Source of the DNA: Nitrospinae bacterium RIFCSPLOWO2_12_FULL_45_22
GTDB lineage: Bacteria > 2-12-FULL-45-22
Length of the DNA stretch: 14,009 nt
Assembly (NCBI GenBank): GCA_001803565.1
Contig: MHDQ01000179.1
Location: 1-14,009 of the forward strand
Direction of reading: 5' to 3'
Below, in pieces: positions 6,847-13,358 of this stretch (position 1 is its first letter; each line of letters starts with the position of its first letter). The notes under the pieces are model-generated. The model saw only the letters and a list, made by a program, of their open reading frames with translations, had not been told where the DNA came from and did not search any database. The position numbers and the translations under genes are program-made.

Positions 6847-7912
6847 AGAGTTGTCCCCATATGGTCTTTTTGAAGTCAGAGATGCGCTTTTTACCGATGG
6901 TAGGATACCAGAGATAATCGTGATAGATATTAGAGGCTATCGGGGCCCAAAATACTAAAGGTGAATGGAGGAGGGGCTTTTCTAAGAATCTTAGCGGCCC
7001 TATCCGCAGCAACTGGTCTCCCCAGATGACTAAACTCCGGTTTGTATTAAAGCCAAAGTTTACCCCGGAGATATCTTCTCCGATAAGCTCGATTTCATTC
7101 ATATCGCCTATCCCCAAACCTTTTTCGTGACAGAGGCCGATATAAGGGATATCCATGGGGTTGTAGCCCATCATCCTGGCTGCTACCGCATCAATGGCGA
7201 CAGAATCGCCACTGGCCAGGATAAAATTCTTTATTTTAGGTATCATGGTCCTGGGCCCGGCACCATCACCGCATACCGTACCATCCATCACGGTGAAGAT
7301 ACCCGGGTGAAGTTCTTTCTGCATGATCATAAGATCCACCAGTACCTCATGGATATATTTATGCGCATAGTGTCTTACCTCTTTTAACAGCCCACCAAAA
7401 GAGTTTTTTACGGCACCAGTAATAGTAGAATGTCCATGCGTCTTTATAGTAGGCAGGTGGATAACACTCTTGCCGATAAACATCCTGGGTATCTCGATCC
7501 CTTCAGGGAATATCTGATTCAAGCGTAGTAGCTTGCCTTTGAAGGGGTATTTTACCCACTCTACCTCGGGCAGGGGGATAAAAGGGAGTCCGTATCTATC
7601 CAGGATAGGTAACCATTTATTATGGATAGCGCCTTTCCTGGGGTTAGTGACCACGGTTTTGTTCTCTACCGGGAAGAGTTTAGTAGGCAGGAATTGATCC
7701 CCCAATAGGGTTTTTACTACCCCTTCTAGTTGCCAGGGCTCAGTGGAGCATGCCGGGAAATACTTGGTCCAGGAAAGATTTATCTTTATTAAAGTATCAT
7801 GCCCCTGGGAGATAAAGTCCTGGTATTCTGCCAGGTGCATCAACCGCTTATAATCATCCAGGACTGTTTCCGGGCTAGTCTTTAATACTACAACCCTGGC
7901 TCTTTTCGGCAT
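6833..7912 (-). CDS. DUF362 domain-containing protein
   Basis: A 359-residue cytoplasmic protein of the DUF362 family, whose biochemical role is unsettled. Core motifs are present: IKINLSW near 43-49 in the slot of the family's 'LKPN', VIHLPTIKTHGHSTITGAVK (150-169) followed by NSFGGL, MDGTVCGDGAGP (209-220) and DSVAIDAVAARMMGYNP (236-252). The ferredoxin-like 4Fe-4S module fused to many DUF362 proteins is absent. The ATG at 7912 has AAGGAG upstream at good distance; an ATG slightly earlier is out of frame. It overlaps the LPG-synthase-like gene by 14 bases and follows the GT2 gene after a palindrome-rich gap, so it belongs to the polysaccharide operon by position. A role in lipid or sugar modification would be inference only. 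Confidence 0.88.
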   Translation of the reverse strand: MPKRARVVVLKTSPETVLDDYKRLMHLAEYQDFISQGHDTLIKINLSWTKYFPACSTEPWQLEGVVKTLLGDQFLPTKLFPVENKTVVTNPRKGAIHNKWLPILDRYGLPFIPLPEVEWVKYPFKGKLLRLNQIFPEGIEIPRMFIGKSVIHLPTIKTHGHSTITGAVKNSFGGLLKEVRHYAHKYIHEVLVDLMIMQKELHPGIFTVMDGTVCGDGAGPRTMIPKIKNFILASGDSVAIDAVAARMMGYNPMDIPYIGLCHEKGLGIGDMNEIELIGEDISGVNFGFNTNRSLVIWGDQLLRIGPLRFLEKPLLHSPLVFWAPIASNIYHDYLWYPTIGKKRISDFKKTIWGQLFERY

Positions 7913-7973
7913 CCCATAGCTCCTTTCCTTACAGGAACATTAATGATAAATTTTATGAAACACTCGCAGAATA

Positions 7974-8070
7974 CCCCGCCATTCATGGCGGGGATGAATG
8001 CGAAGCGGGGGTATGGGGGATGCAATCCCCCTCCTTGCCTTTTAAGAAGCCCCGCCTTTCAAGGCGGGGA
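7974..8070. mobile_element. IS200/IS605-like palindromic remnant (no transposase)
   Basis: Two 20-base hairpins of one design, CCCCGCCATTCATGGCGGGG (7974-7993) and CCCCGCCTTTCAAGGCGGGG (8051-8070), have 9-bp arms and the same TC loop. Between them lies GGGGGA/TCCCCC (8015-8031) with a 5-base loop. The second hairpin is flanked by GAAG and AGCTTC. Such subterminal GC-rich palindromes are typical of IS200/IS605 and TnpB-type elements. No tnpA or tnpB fragment is visible, so this would be an end-only (PATE-like) relic or a repeat of the same origin. The rest of the 7921-8190 gap has no gene. Confidence 0.5.
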
Positions 8071-8144
8071 GCTTCACAATGGATTCAAGTAAAGAATTAA
8101 AAAAAGCTATATTTCCCGCTAAAGAGGATTCGTCCATGGACAAT

Positions 8145-8174
8145 TTTTTGCGTTCTCTGCGCCTCTGCGGTGCA
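8145..8174. repeat. Inverted copy of the CGCAGAG-type repeat
   Basis: TTTTTTGCGTTCTCTGCGCC followed by TCTGCGGTG is, read on the minus strand, CACCGCAGAGGCGCAGAGAA. It belongs to the same word family as 5472-5504 in the opposite orientation, and lies just downstream of the GT2 stop. Confidence 0.6.
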
Positions 8175-8190
8175 TAACTCGTGCCTATAA

Positions 8191-8877
8191 TTAATCAACA
8201 AAGCGGTATTTAATAAGGGTCCAGAGGGCCGAGAAACCGTCTTTCCAGGTAATCTTTTTCCCCTCATGATATTCCCTACCAGCATAGGATATCGGTACCT
8301 CATATATCCGGATATTTTTCTTCAAGACCTTTGCTGTTACCTCGGGCTCAAAATTGAACCGATTTGCCTTTAGCTTGATCCCTTTTATTATCTCCGCCTT
8401 CCATACTTTATATCCAGTTTCCATATCACTCAGGGTAGTATTGTATAATATATTGGCAATTAAAGTCAGGAGTTTATTGCCGACCCAATGGTGGAAGAAG
8501 ATATTGCGGTGCTCTCCAGTGAAGCGAGAGCCATAAACCACCTCGGCCTTCCCATCCAGGATGGGCCTTAATAGCTTAGGGTAATCCTGCGGGTCATACT
8601 CCAGGTCTGCATCCTGAACCAGTAAATAGTCTCCAGTCGCTTGTCTAAAGCCAGTTTTAAGGGACGCTCCTTTCCCTTTATTAGTTTCATGAGCCACTAG
8701 TAGTATCCCATTGGCCCTTTCTTGTTCCAGTATCTCCCGGGTACCATCAGTAGAGGCATCGTCAACGACAATAATCTCTTTTTCTACTCCCGGCAAATCT
8801 ACCGCCCTTACTCGTCTCAGAATATCTTTGATAGTATTTTTCTCATTAAAAGCCGGGATAATGATAGAAAGCTTCAT
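8191..8877 (-). CDS. GT2 glycosyltransferase, dolichyl/polyprenyl-phosphate mannose synthase type
   Basis: A 228-residue GT-A enzyme that likely loads a sugar onto a polyprenyl phosphate at the inner membrane face. It opens MKLSIIIPAFNEKNTIKDIL. The nucleotide-binding VVDDASTDGT (Asp39/Asp40), NKGKGASLKTGF (66-77) and the metal-binding QDADLEYDP (Asp89/Asp91) are all intact, as are YGSRF and SDMETGYK later on. It ends soluble, without the C-terminal membrane helices of GtrB-like relatives. The open frame extends upstream to 9042, but those 55 codons read through palindromic repeat DNA (GGCAGGCGAGACGCCTGCC and the MITE edge), so the internal ATG at 8877 is chosen. Its Shine-Dalgarno site is poor. 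It is the first gene of the minus-strand locus. Donor sugar is not predictable. Confidence 0.93.
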   Translation of the reverse strand: MKLSIIIPAFNEKNTIKDILRRVRAVDLPGVEKEIIVVDDASTDGTREILEQERANGILLVAHETNKGKGASLKTGFRQATGDYLLVQDADLEYDPQDYPKLLRPILDGKAEVVYGSRFTGEHRNIFFHHWVGNKLLTLIANILYNTTLSDMETGYKVWKAEIIKGIKLKANRFNFEPEVTAKVLKKNIRIYEVPISYAGREYHEGKKITWKDGFSALWTLIKYRFVD

Positions 8878-8907
8878 CTTTTGTTTTGCTCTGAAAATAA
8901 CACTTTT

Positions 8908-8975
8908 GGCAGGCGAGACGCCTGCCCTATTGGTGGAGGTGGTCCCAAATGGATAGGTCAGGCATCTTGCCTGAC
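8908..8975. repeat. Pair of 3-base-loop hairpins upstream of the GT2 gene
   Basis: GGCAGGCG-AGA-CGCCTGCC (8908-8926) and GTCAGGCA-TCT-TGCCTGAC (8957-8975) share the same architecture, 8-bp arms with a 3-base loop, separated by about 30 bases. The second abuts the MITE. They look like one repeat unit with two hairpins and lie in the presumed 5' leader of the GT2 mRNA. Confidence 0.65.
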
Positions 8976-9110
8976 TAGTGTATCGTTTCATAAAAACATT
9001 TACACTACTGTCATTTCGAGTGAAACGAGAAATCTTTTCCATATCAATGAGATAGAAAGATTTCTCCCTATGGTCGAAATGACAATCTTTTAATGAAACG
9101 CTATACTAGT
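8974..9110. mobile_element. 137-bp MITE with 22-23-bp terminal inverted repeats
   Basis: The left end ACTAGTGTATCGTTTCATAA (8974 onward, arm to 8995) is matched in reverse by the right end, which reads ACTAGTATAGCGTTTCATTA on the minus strand (arm 9088-9110). Only a few positions differ. Inside is a second inverted pair: GTCATTTCGA...GAGAAATCTTT (9010-9037) against its complement at about 9056-9083. There is no coding capacity, so movement would have needed a transposase in trans. The nested palindrome would fold almost end to end. No clear target duplication is seen beyond the CTAG at each terminus. Confidence 0.75.
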
Positions 9111-9398
9111 TTTCATATTTTTATAGCAGATAATGCTGGAATGGGCAAGGTAAAAAACTAATTGGAGTTCCCCCCCAAACTTTTATACCTGAAAGGTATA
9201 ATTGCATGACCATTAATGGTTTTAGGAAATTAGAAATCTGTGATTAAACCCGATGGCTATCTGGCAGCTTAATAGTGCTTTTATTTCCTGCCAGACAACT
9301 GATTGCTAAATATTAGTTTTGAGTGCTTTCGTAATAGCCTCTGGTGGCACATTAACAAATCATGCCGCTGAAATGCTTGACAGATAAAGATTTATCGA
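9111..9398. other. Non-coding spacer with isolated hairpins
   Basis: No credible gene. It holds the promoter above and three small palindromes: TATACCT/AGGTATA (9184-9200), ACCATTAATGGT (9209-9220), and TCTGGCAG/CTGCCAGA (9260-9267 and 9288-9295, 20-base loop). A perfect TTGACA occurs at 9377-9382, but no -10 follows at proper spacing. This is the spacer between the two oppositely directed gene sets. Confidence 0.5.
9120..9148 (-). promoter_or_regulatory. Candidate sigma-70 promoter with extended -10 for the GT2/polysaccharide locus
   Basis: On the minus strand TTGCCC (9143-9148) is followed after exactly 17 bases by TATAAA (9120-9125), with TGC directly before it, an extended -10. Transcription would start close to 9112, so the MITE and paired hairpins would form a ~235-base leader ahead of the GT2 ATG. 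Matches are 4/6 and 5/6; in AT-rich DNA some chance matching is expected. Confidence 0.5.
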
Positions 9399-9518
9399 GG
9401 CCAAAAAATTGGCCTTTTCGGCCAACTTTTTGGCCACTATGGCTCAAACTGGCCACAGTAAAGGGATTACGAGTCAGCAAAAGGTAAAATTTCGATTTTC
9501 GCGGCCAACTTTTTGGCC
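9399..9518. repeat. Three GGCCAA-n4-TTGGCC palindromes
   Basis: Copies are GGCCAAAAAATTGGCC (9399-9414), GGCCAACTTTTTGGCC (9420-9435) and an identical GGCCAACTTTTTGGCC (9503-9518). A degenerate GGCTCAAACTGGCC lies at 9441-9454. The first is followed by TTTT, the third by TTTTT. The 48-bp interval between 9455 and 9502 is not repeated. They may be operator-like sites, terminator hairpins or a mobile repeat. Confidence 0.65.
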
Positions 9519-9523
9519 TTTTT
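9503..9523 (+). terminator. Possible weak intrinsic terminator on the plus strand
   Basis: A 6-bp stem GGCCAA/TTGGCC with a 4-base loop is followed at once by TTTTT (9519-9523). The stem is short for a strong terminator. It lies upstream of the unknown gene pair, where it could shield them from readthrough or attenuate their leader. Confidence 0.3.
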
Positions 9524-9829
9524 GAAGGGAGCCAGTATCCTTAATTTTGCCCCAAAAATTTTTTAAATTTTTTGAACTCCTTCTTCAGATAGCTTTGTCT
9601 TTGCAAAATTTCGCAATCTTACCAAGGATTATTCTCCATATCTGGTCCCTTATGTGGCACATAATTTGCTTCTAATAAACCCATAGTAAGAGCCAACCAA
9701 CTTGTAATAAGCAGCATTCCAAATATTCTTTCTTCAAGAAGGAGGTGAAGCGGGGAAGAAACGTAGAGCAATCTTGTCCATGCAAGACTCTAAAAAGTGC
9801 AAGAGTTTAGTTAGTAAAAATACCGTATC
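9524..9829. other. Leader/spacer without recognisable gene
   Basis: AT-rich spacer. An AAAAATTTTTTAAATTTTTT tract lies near 9553-9572, and a solitary AAGGAGGTGA Shine-Dalgarno sequence at 9739-9748 has no start codon at working distance. No promoter for the downstream genes could be named with confidence. Confidence 0.4.
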
Positions 9830-9830
9830 A

Positions 9831-9836
9831 AGGAGG
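9831..9836 (+). promoter_or_regulatory. Shine-Dalgarno site deciding the start of the 265-aa unknown gene
   Basis: AGGAGG (inside AAGGAGGTGA, a full match to the anti-SD) lies eight bases before the ATG at 9845. The GTG at 9836 that lengthens the frame by three codons overlaps the site itself and is rejected. Confidence 0.8.
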
Positions 9837-9844
9837 TGATAGAT

Positions 9845-10642
9845 ATGTCTTTTAATTATGATGTATGGGGAATGGCGATAAGTTTTGCCCAAAACTATCC
9901 CAAAGGATATAAAAAGGTTTCTATGATTTATGGAGGGGGGAGTATACATCTATCAGAAAAGAAGCCCGATGACTTCAACCTAGTCATTTTTGAAGATGAA
10001 GATCCTCCAGGTAGCGGACTCCGAGTTTATACAGCATTGAGAACCGCCTTAGGCGGTTTATATTTTGTTGAAACGGGGGAAAAAGCAGAGGGTGTTCTTA
10101 TTATACAAATGTATCCCGGAGTTCAGTTATGGCCTACATGGCTACAATTACCCGAGAGTGTAGGGCAGGAATTCAGGTATCCTAATCCGCCCAATGCAGA
10201 AATAAGGCACCTGGGTCCTTCATGTGAAATTAGAGCTACATATCCACCCCACTACAACAATTTTAGAAATTGCATCTTATGGTATGGTGATATTAATGTG
10301 ACCAATAATTACGAAGGGCAACCTAACTGGACAATTTATCCACCTGAATCAGGTATGAATGGTATGGGTGTGAGAAAAGTTGTTGTTACTATTAGTTATC
10401 CCAATGATAATAACCTTTCTGAATGGTCTGCTGCAGATTGTGGGCCTGGGGGAGCAGAGGGTCAACCGACCTTTGGGGTATTAGCTTATGGCCACTTTAG
10501 GTTTATCGGTACAGATAAAGAAAGTCAATGGAAAAATCAAAATTATTATGAAAGATTATCAGAAGTTTGGTGGGGTAATTATACCTCTGGTCCCGTTGAT
10601 TTATTCTTACGATCCTGTGCATATGGAGACCGGTGGTATTGA
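9845..10642 (+). CDS. Protein of unknown function (265 aa), beta-rich
   Basis: Not recognised. The start ATG has an ideal AGGAGG eight bases upstream. The protein opens MSFNYDVWGMAISFAQNYPK with no signal peptide, lipobox or membrane helix, so it should be cytoplasmic unless exported by another route. It is rich in Gly, Pro, Trp, Tyr and Asn, with alternating hydrophobic stretches suggesting beta sheet (VSMIYGGGSIHL, FNLVIFEDEDPPGSGLRV, EGVLIIQMYPGVQLWPTW, VRKVVVTISYPNDNN, FGVLAYGHFRFIG). Four cysteines occur in the C-terminal half (GPSCEIRA, NCILWYG, ADCGPG, RSCAYG). Seventeen bases separate it from the next gene, so the two are probably co-transcribed. Codon use is normal and the frame is intact, supporting a real gene. 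A self-assembling or ligand-binding beta domain is only a guess. Confidence 0.75.
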   Translation: MSFNYDVWGMAISFAQNYPKGYKKVSMIYGGGSIHLSEKKPDDFNLVIFEDEDPPGSGLRVYTALRTALGGLYFVETGEKAEGVLIIQMYPGVQLWPTWLQLPESVGQEFRYPNPPNAEIRHLGPSCEIRATYPPHYNNFRNCILWYGDINVTNNYEGQPNWTIYPPESGMNGMGVRKVVVTISYPNDNNLSEWSAADCGPGGAEGQPTFGVLAYGHFRFIGTDKESQWKNQNYYERLSEVWWGNYTSGPVDLFLRSCAYGDRWY

Positions 10643-10646
10643 AACC

Positions 10647-10653
10647 GGAGGGG
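10647..10653 (+). promoter_or_regulatory. Shine-Dalgarno site of the 112-aa unknown gene
   Basis: GGAGGGG ends six bases before the ATG at 10660, which selects this ATG over the in-frame GTG at 10633 (nine codons earlier, overlapping the end of the previous gene). Confidence 0.65.
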
Positions 10654-10659
10654 AAAACT

Positions 10660-10998
10660 ATGTTTTTATTAAAACCTTTAGATGCAATGGAGGGGACTTA
10701 CATGGTATTTTTAAAGAATGTCGCTCATGATACATCAAAAGGCGGAGGAGGTGGATGGAGTTTCTTATACTTTAGGGTAAATAAGTCGGTGATGCCCGCG
10801 AAACCTTCCTCTTATATTGGGGAGTTGGTCTATCCAGGCCCGGATGGTGGTGCTACTTCGGTAATAAAAATGGATTCTATGAATACCGCCCTGGATTTTG
10901 GAGACTATTGGATATTGCAGTTTGAATACCGAACCATTGACGGATCATCAGTGCCGAACGCACCATATGTGGCTAATATCGTAGCCTACTTTGGTTGA
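10660..10998 (+). CDS. Protein of unknown function (112 aa), partner of the 265-aa protein
   Basis: Not recognised. The 112 residues open MFLLKPLDAMEGTYMVFLKN and contain a Gly run (SKGGGGGWSFLYFRVNK) and a C-terminal beta-like stretch (YWILQFEYRTIDG, YVANIVAYFG). No signal peptide, membrane helix, zinc site or helix-turn-helix is seen, and there is no cysteine. It starts 17 bases after the 265-aa gene with its own good ribosome site, in the same strand and style (Gly/Pro/Tyr/Trp-rich, beta-prone), so the two probably work together or form one complex. The stop lies within the first arm of the stem-loop at 10997-11093. Confidence is in the gene being real, not in any function. Confidence 0.7.
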   Translation: MFLLKPLDAMEGTYMVFLKNVAHDTSKGGGGGWSFLYFRVNKSVMPAKPSSYIGELVYPGPDGGATSVIKMDSMNTALDFGDYWILQFEYRTIDGSSVPNAPYVANIVAYFG

Positions 10999-11093
10999 TG
11001 CCAAAAAGACTATAAATGCAGAGCAAGCTTTGTCACAATAGCTTTAAAAATAGGTTGCAGTGGCTAAGCTTGCTCGATTCCGTCCATGGCATC
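10997..11093 (+). other. Nested stem-loop between the unknown pair and the NHL-repeat gene
   Basis: Three helices nest in order: GATGCC (10997-11002) with GGCATC (11088-11093), GAC (11008-11010) with GTC (11082-11084), and GAGCAAGCTT (11021-11030) with AAGCTTGCTC (11066-11075), a perfect 10-bp core. The 35-base terminal loop contains TAGC...GCTA that could pair further. There is no T-run after it, so it is not an ordinary terminator. It could be an mRNA processing or stability hairpin, a structured leader of the NHL gene, or a repeat. I could not match it to a known riboswitch consensus. Confidence 0.5.
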
Positions 11094-11120
11094 TTACTGT
11101 TCTTAGTGGCCTGAACTATT

Positions 11121-13358
11121 ATGCTTAACATTATTCAATATTTAGTAATTCTGAGGATAAAAATCATACTGTCTGTGGAAAAAGTAATAAGGCGGAAATA
11201 TGTCTTGCTTTCTCTTCTAGGCATAGTAATCAGCCTTATCCTAATACCTAGTCAGGCTTTAACTGAACCCAACACCTATATAAGGATATGGCCAGAGTTA
11301 CCCGGGCCCTGGTATTTCAGATACCCTGAAGGGATAGCAATAGACAGGGATAATAATGTCTATATAGGTGATGGTTATAGTCACATCCAGAAATTTGACG
11401 CCAATGGCCGATTGATCTCCAAATGGGGTGGCTATGGCAGTGGCGATGGCCAGTTTATCCGCTCTCGAGGGATAGCAATAGATAATTCAGGAAATGTTTA
11501 TGTAGTTGATAATGGTAATAACAGAATCCAGAAATTTGATGCTAATGGTCGCTTTATCAGGAAATGGGGCGAATATGGTAGCAGCGATGGCCAGTTTGAA
11601 TACCCTGAAGGGATAGCGATAGATAGTTCGGGGAATGTTTATGTAGCTGATACTTACAATCATAGGATCCAGAAATTTGATCCCAATGGTAACTTTATCA
11701 CTAAATGGGGCAGTTATGGTAGCGGTGATGGCCAGTTTATTTGGCCGAAGGGCGTTGCTGTAAACTTTGCTGGTGACGTATATGTAGGTGAAGATTATAT
11801 AGCTGATAGCGGTAATCACAGGATTCAGAAATTTGATGCTAATGGTCGCTTTATCAGGAAATGGGGCGAATATGGTAGCAGCGATGGCCAGTTTAACCAC
11901 CCTGAATGGATAGCTATAGATGGTTCAGGGAATGTTTATGTGGCTGATACCTACAACTTTAGGATTCAGAAGTTTGATCCCAATGGTAATTTTATTACTA
12001 AATGGGGCAGCTATGGTAGTGGCGATGGCCAGTTTTCTAGTATTAGCGGGATAGCGGTGGGCAGCTTAGGGAAAGTCTATGTTGTGGATTTCGGCAATAA
12101 CCGAGTCCAGAATTTTGACACTGAGGGTAACCTAATCGCAAAATGGCAAAGCAGTGGTATTAGTGATGGCTATTTCACTAACCCCGGAGATGTAGCGATA
12201 GATAGTTCAGGGAATGTGTATGTAGCCGATAGCGGCAATCATAGAATCCAGAAGTTTGATGCCGACGGCAGGCTCATTACTAAATGGGGCAGTGAAGGTA
12301 CTGGTGACGGTGAGTTTAAATATCCAGCCAGGGTAGGAGTGGATAGTTTAGGAAAGGTCTATGTGTTAGATAGTGTAGATAGTGGCAATCGTAGGGTCCA
12401 GAGGTTTGACGCCAATGGCCAGTTCATTACAAAGTGGGAAGTCGGGGGGATGGTTGGTAGTGGTCCTGTCATTGGTATCTTAGATATGGCAGTAGATAAT
12501 TCAGGTAATGTGTATCTTGCAGATAATTATTATTATCGGTTTTATAATTTTATTAATGGCCGAATCTTGAAGTTTGATTCCAACGGTAAATTCATTACTG
12601 AATGGGAGAGGGCTGACGTATGGTGGCAGCCAATGGGAATAGCGGTAGACAATATGGGTTCTGTGTATGTTGCCGATAGGGTTAATAAAGAAATTGTTAA
12701 GTTTGACTCCAACGGAGGCTTTATTACTAAATGGGGGGGCAGGGGTAGTGGAACCGGTCAGTTCTCTGAACTGTGGGCAATAGCAGTAGATAGCGCCAGC
12801 AATGTCTACGTAAATGCTGATTCCCAAATCCAGAGGTTTGACTCGGGTGGTGGCTTTATCACTAAATGGGGCAGTTATGGCGGTGATATTCTTCAGTTCG
12901 GTGGAAGTGTCGAGATAGCGGTAGACAATTCGGGCAATGTTTATGTAGCTGATAGCGTTAATAACCGTATCCAGATTTTCCCACCGAATCCCTCTATAAT
13001 GTTGCATCTTAATAATGATAGCTTCCGGCCAGATGGTATATTGGATTTATCTATCGACATCTGGGCAGGTACTGATAATTATATTGCCGATGCATATTTA
13101 GCCCTACTAGCACCTGATGGCAGGCTCTTCTTCTGGGGTCCGAGATTGAAGAGTTTCAGTGAGAAAGTCCAACCTGTATGTAGCTCCTGTGCGGTAGAGA
13201 ATTATTCGGAAGTTATTATGTCCATACCTCTTGATGCCTCTATCACTATCGGACTCTATACTTTCTATGCGGTGCTGACCAAGGTAGGAAGTAATCCTCT
13301 GGAGCAAAATAATTGGCTCAGCAATCTAGCTCAAGCTACCTGTAAGTTTACAAAATAA
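11121..13358 (+). CDS. Secreted protein with twelve NHL repeats (double beta-propeller)
   Basis: An exported 745-residue protein. A positive stretch (EKVIRRKY) and hydrophobic core (VLLSLLGIVISLILIP) ending SQA-LTEP form a signal peptide. Twelve repeats follow, of type GIAIDSSGNVYVADTYNHRI, then QKFDPNGNFITKWGSYGSGD. The count fits two six-bladed NHL propellers. Blades 4, 8 and 9 carry short insertions. After the last blade (...NNRIQIFPPNPS) comes a ~120-residue domain (LHLNNDSFRPDGILDLSIDI ... GLYTFYAVLTKVGSNPLEQN), a beta-sandwich commonly found at the end of such proteins. NHL propellers usually bind proteins or glycans; catalytic use is rare. Start is unsure: ATG 11121 lacks a Shine-Dalgarno site, and GTG 11175 would give a more typical signal peptide. 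It follows the unknown pair after a structured 122-base gap. Confidence 0.88.
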   Translation: MLNIIQYLVILRIKIILSVEKVIRRKYVLLSLLGIVISLILIPSQALTEPNTYIRIWPELPGPWYFRYPEGIAIDRDNNVYIGDGYSHIQKFDANGRLISKWGGYGSGDGQFIRSRGIAIDNSGNVYVVDNGNNRIQKFDANGRFIRKWGEYGSSDGQFEYPEGIAIDSSGNVYVADTYNHRIQKFDPNGNFITKWGSYGSGDGQFIWPKGVAVNFAGDVYVGEDYIADSGNHRIQKFDANGRFIRKWGEYGSSDGQFNHPEWIAIDGSGNVYVADTYNFRIQKFDPNGNFITKWGSYGSGDGQFSSISGIAVGSLGKVYVVDFGNNRVQNFDTEGNLIAKWQSSGISDGYFTNPGDVAIDSSGNVYVADSGNHRIQKFDADGRLITKWGSEGTGDGEFKYPARVGVDSLGKVYVLDSVDSGNRRVQRFDANGQFITKWEVGGMVGSGPVIGILDMAVDNSGNVYLADNYYYRFYNFINGRILKFDSNGKFITEWERADVWWQPMGIAVDNMGSVYVADRVNKEIVKFDSNGGFITKWGGRGSGTGQFSELWAIAVDSASNVYVNADSQIQRFDSGGGFITKWGSYGGDILQFGGSVEIAVDNSGNVYVADSVNNRIQIFPPNPSIMLHLNNDSFRPDGILDLSIDIWAGTDNYIADAYLALLAPDGRLFFWGPRLKSFSEKVQPVCSSCAVENYSEVIMSIPLDASITIGLYTFYAVLTKVGSNPLEQNNWLSNLAQATCKFTK
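11529..11894 (+). repeat. 69-bp exact direct repeat inside the NHL gene, 297 bp apart
   Basis: Bases 11529-11597 and 11826-11894 are identical (69 of 69), and the flanking blade sequence remains highly similar. The 297-base period is 99 codons, two blades. Blades 2-3 and 4-5 therefore look like a recent in-frame duplication or gene-converted pair, in contrast to the more diverged blades 6-11. Confidence 0.85.

Noticed and set aside
8878-9042. A 55-codon N-terminal extension of the GT2 glycosyltransferase
   Set aside because: The added residues read through palindromic repeats and the MITE edge, while the family begins exactly at MKLSIIIPAFNE (ATG 8877).
9377-9399. Promoter with perfect TTGACA for the plus-strand genes
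   Set aside because: No TATAAT-like hexamer occurs 16-18 bases downstream; the sequence there is GGCCAAA.
9745-9810. A 21-aa peptide after a perfect AAGGAGGTGA
   Set aside because: The GTG directly overlaps the Shine-Dalgarno sequence with no spacing, and the peptide shows no family features.
11487-13007. Long minus-strand frames opposite the NHL-repeat gene (11487-11900 and 12501-13007)
   Set aside because: They mirror the periodic NHL coding sequence and have no ribosome site or plausible protein composition; they are antisense shadows.
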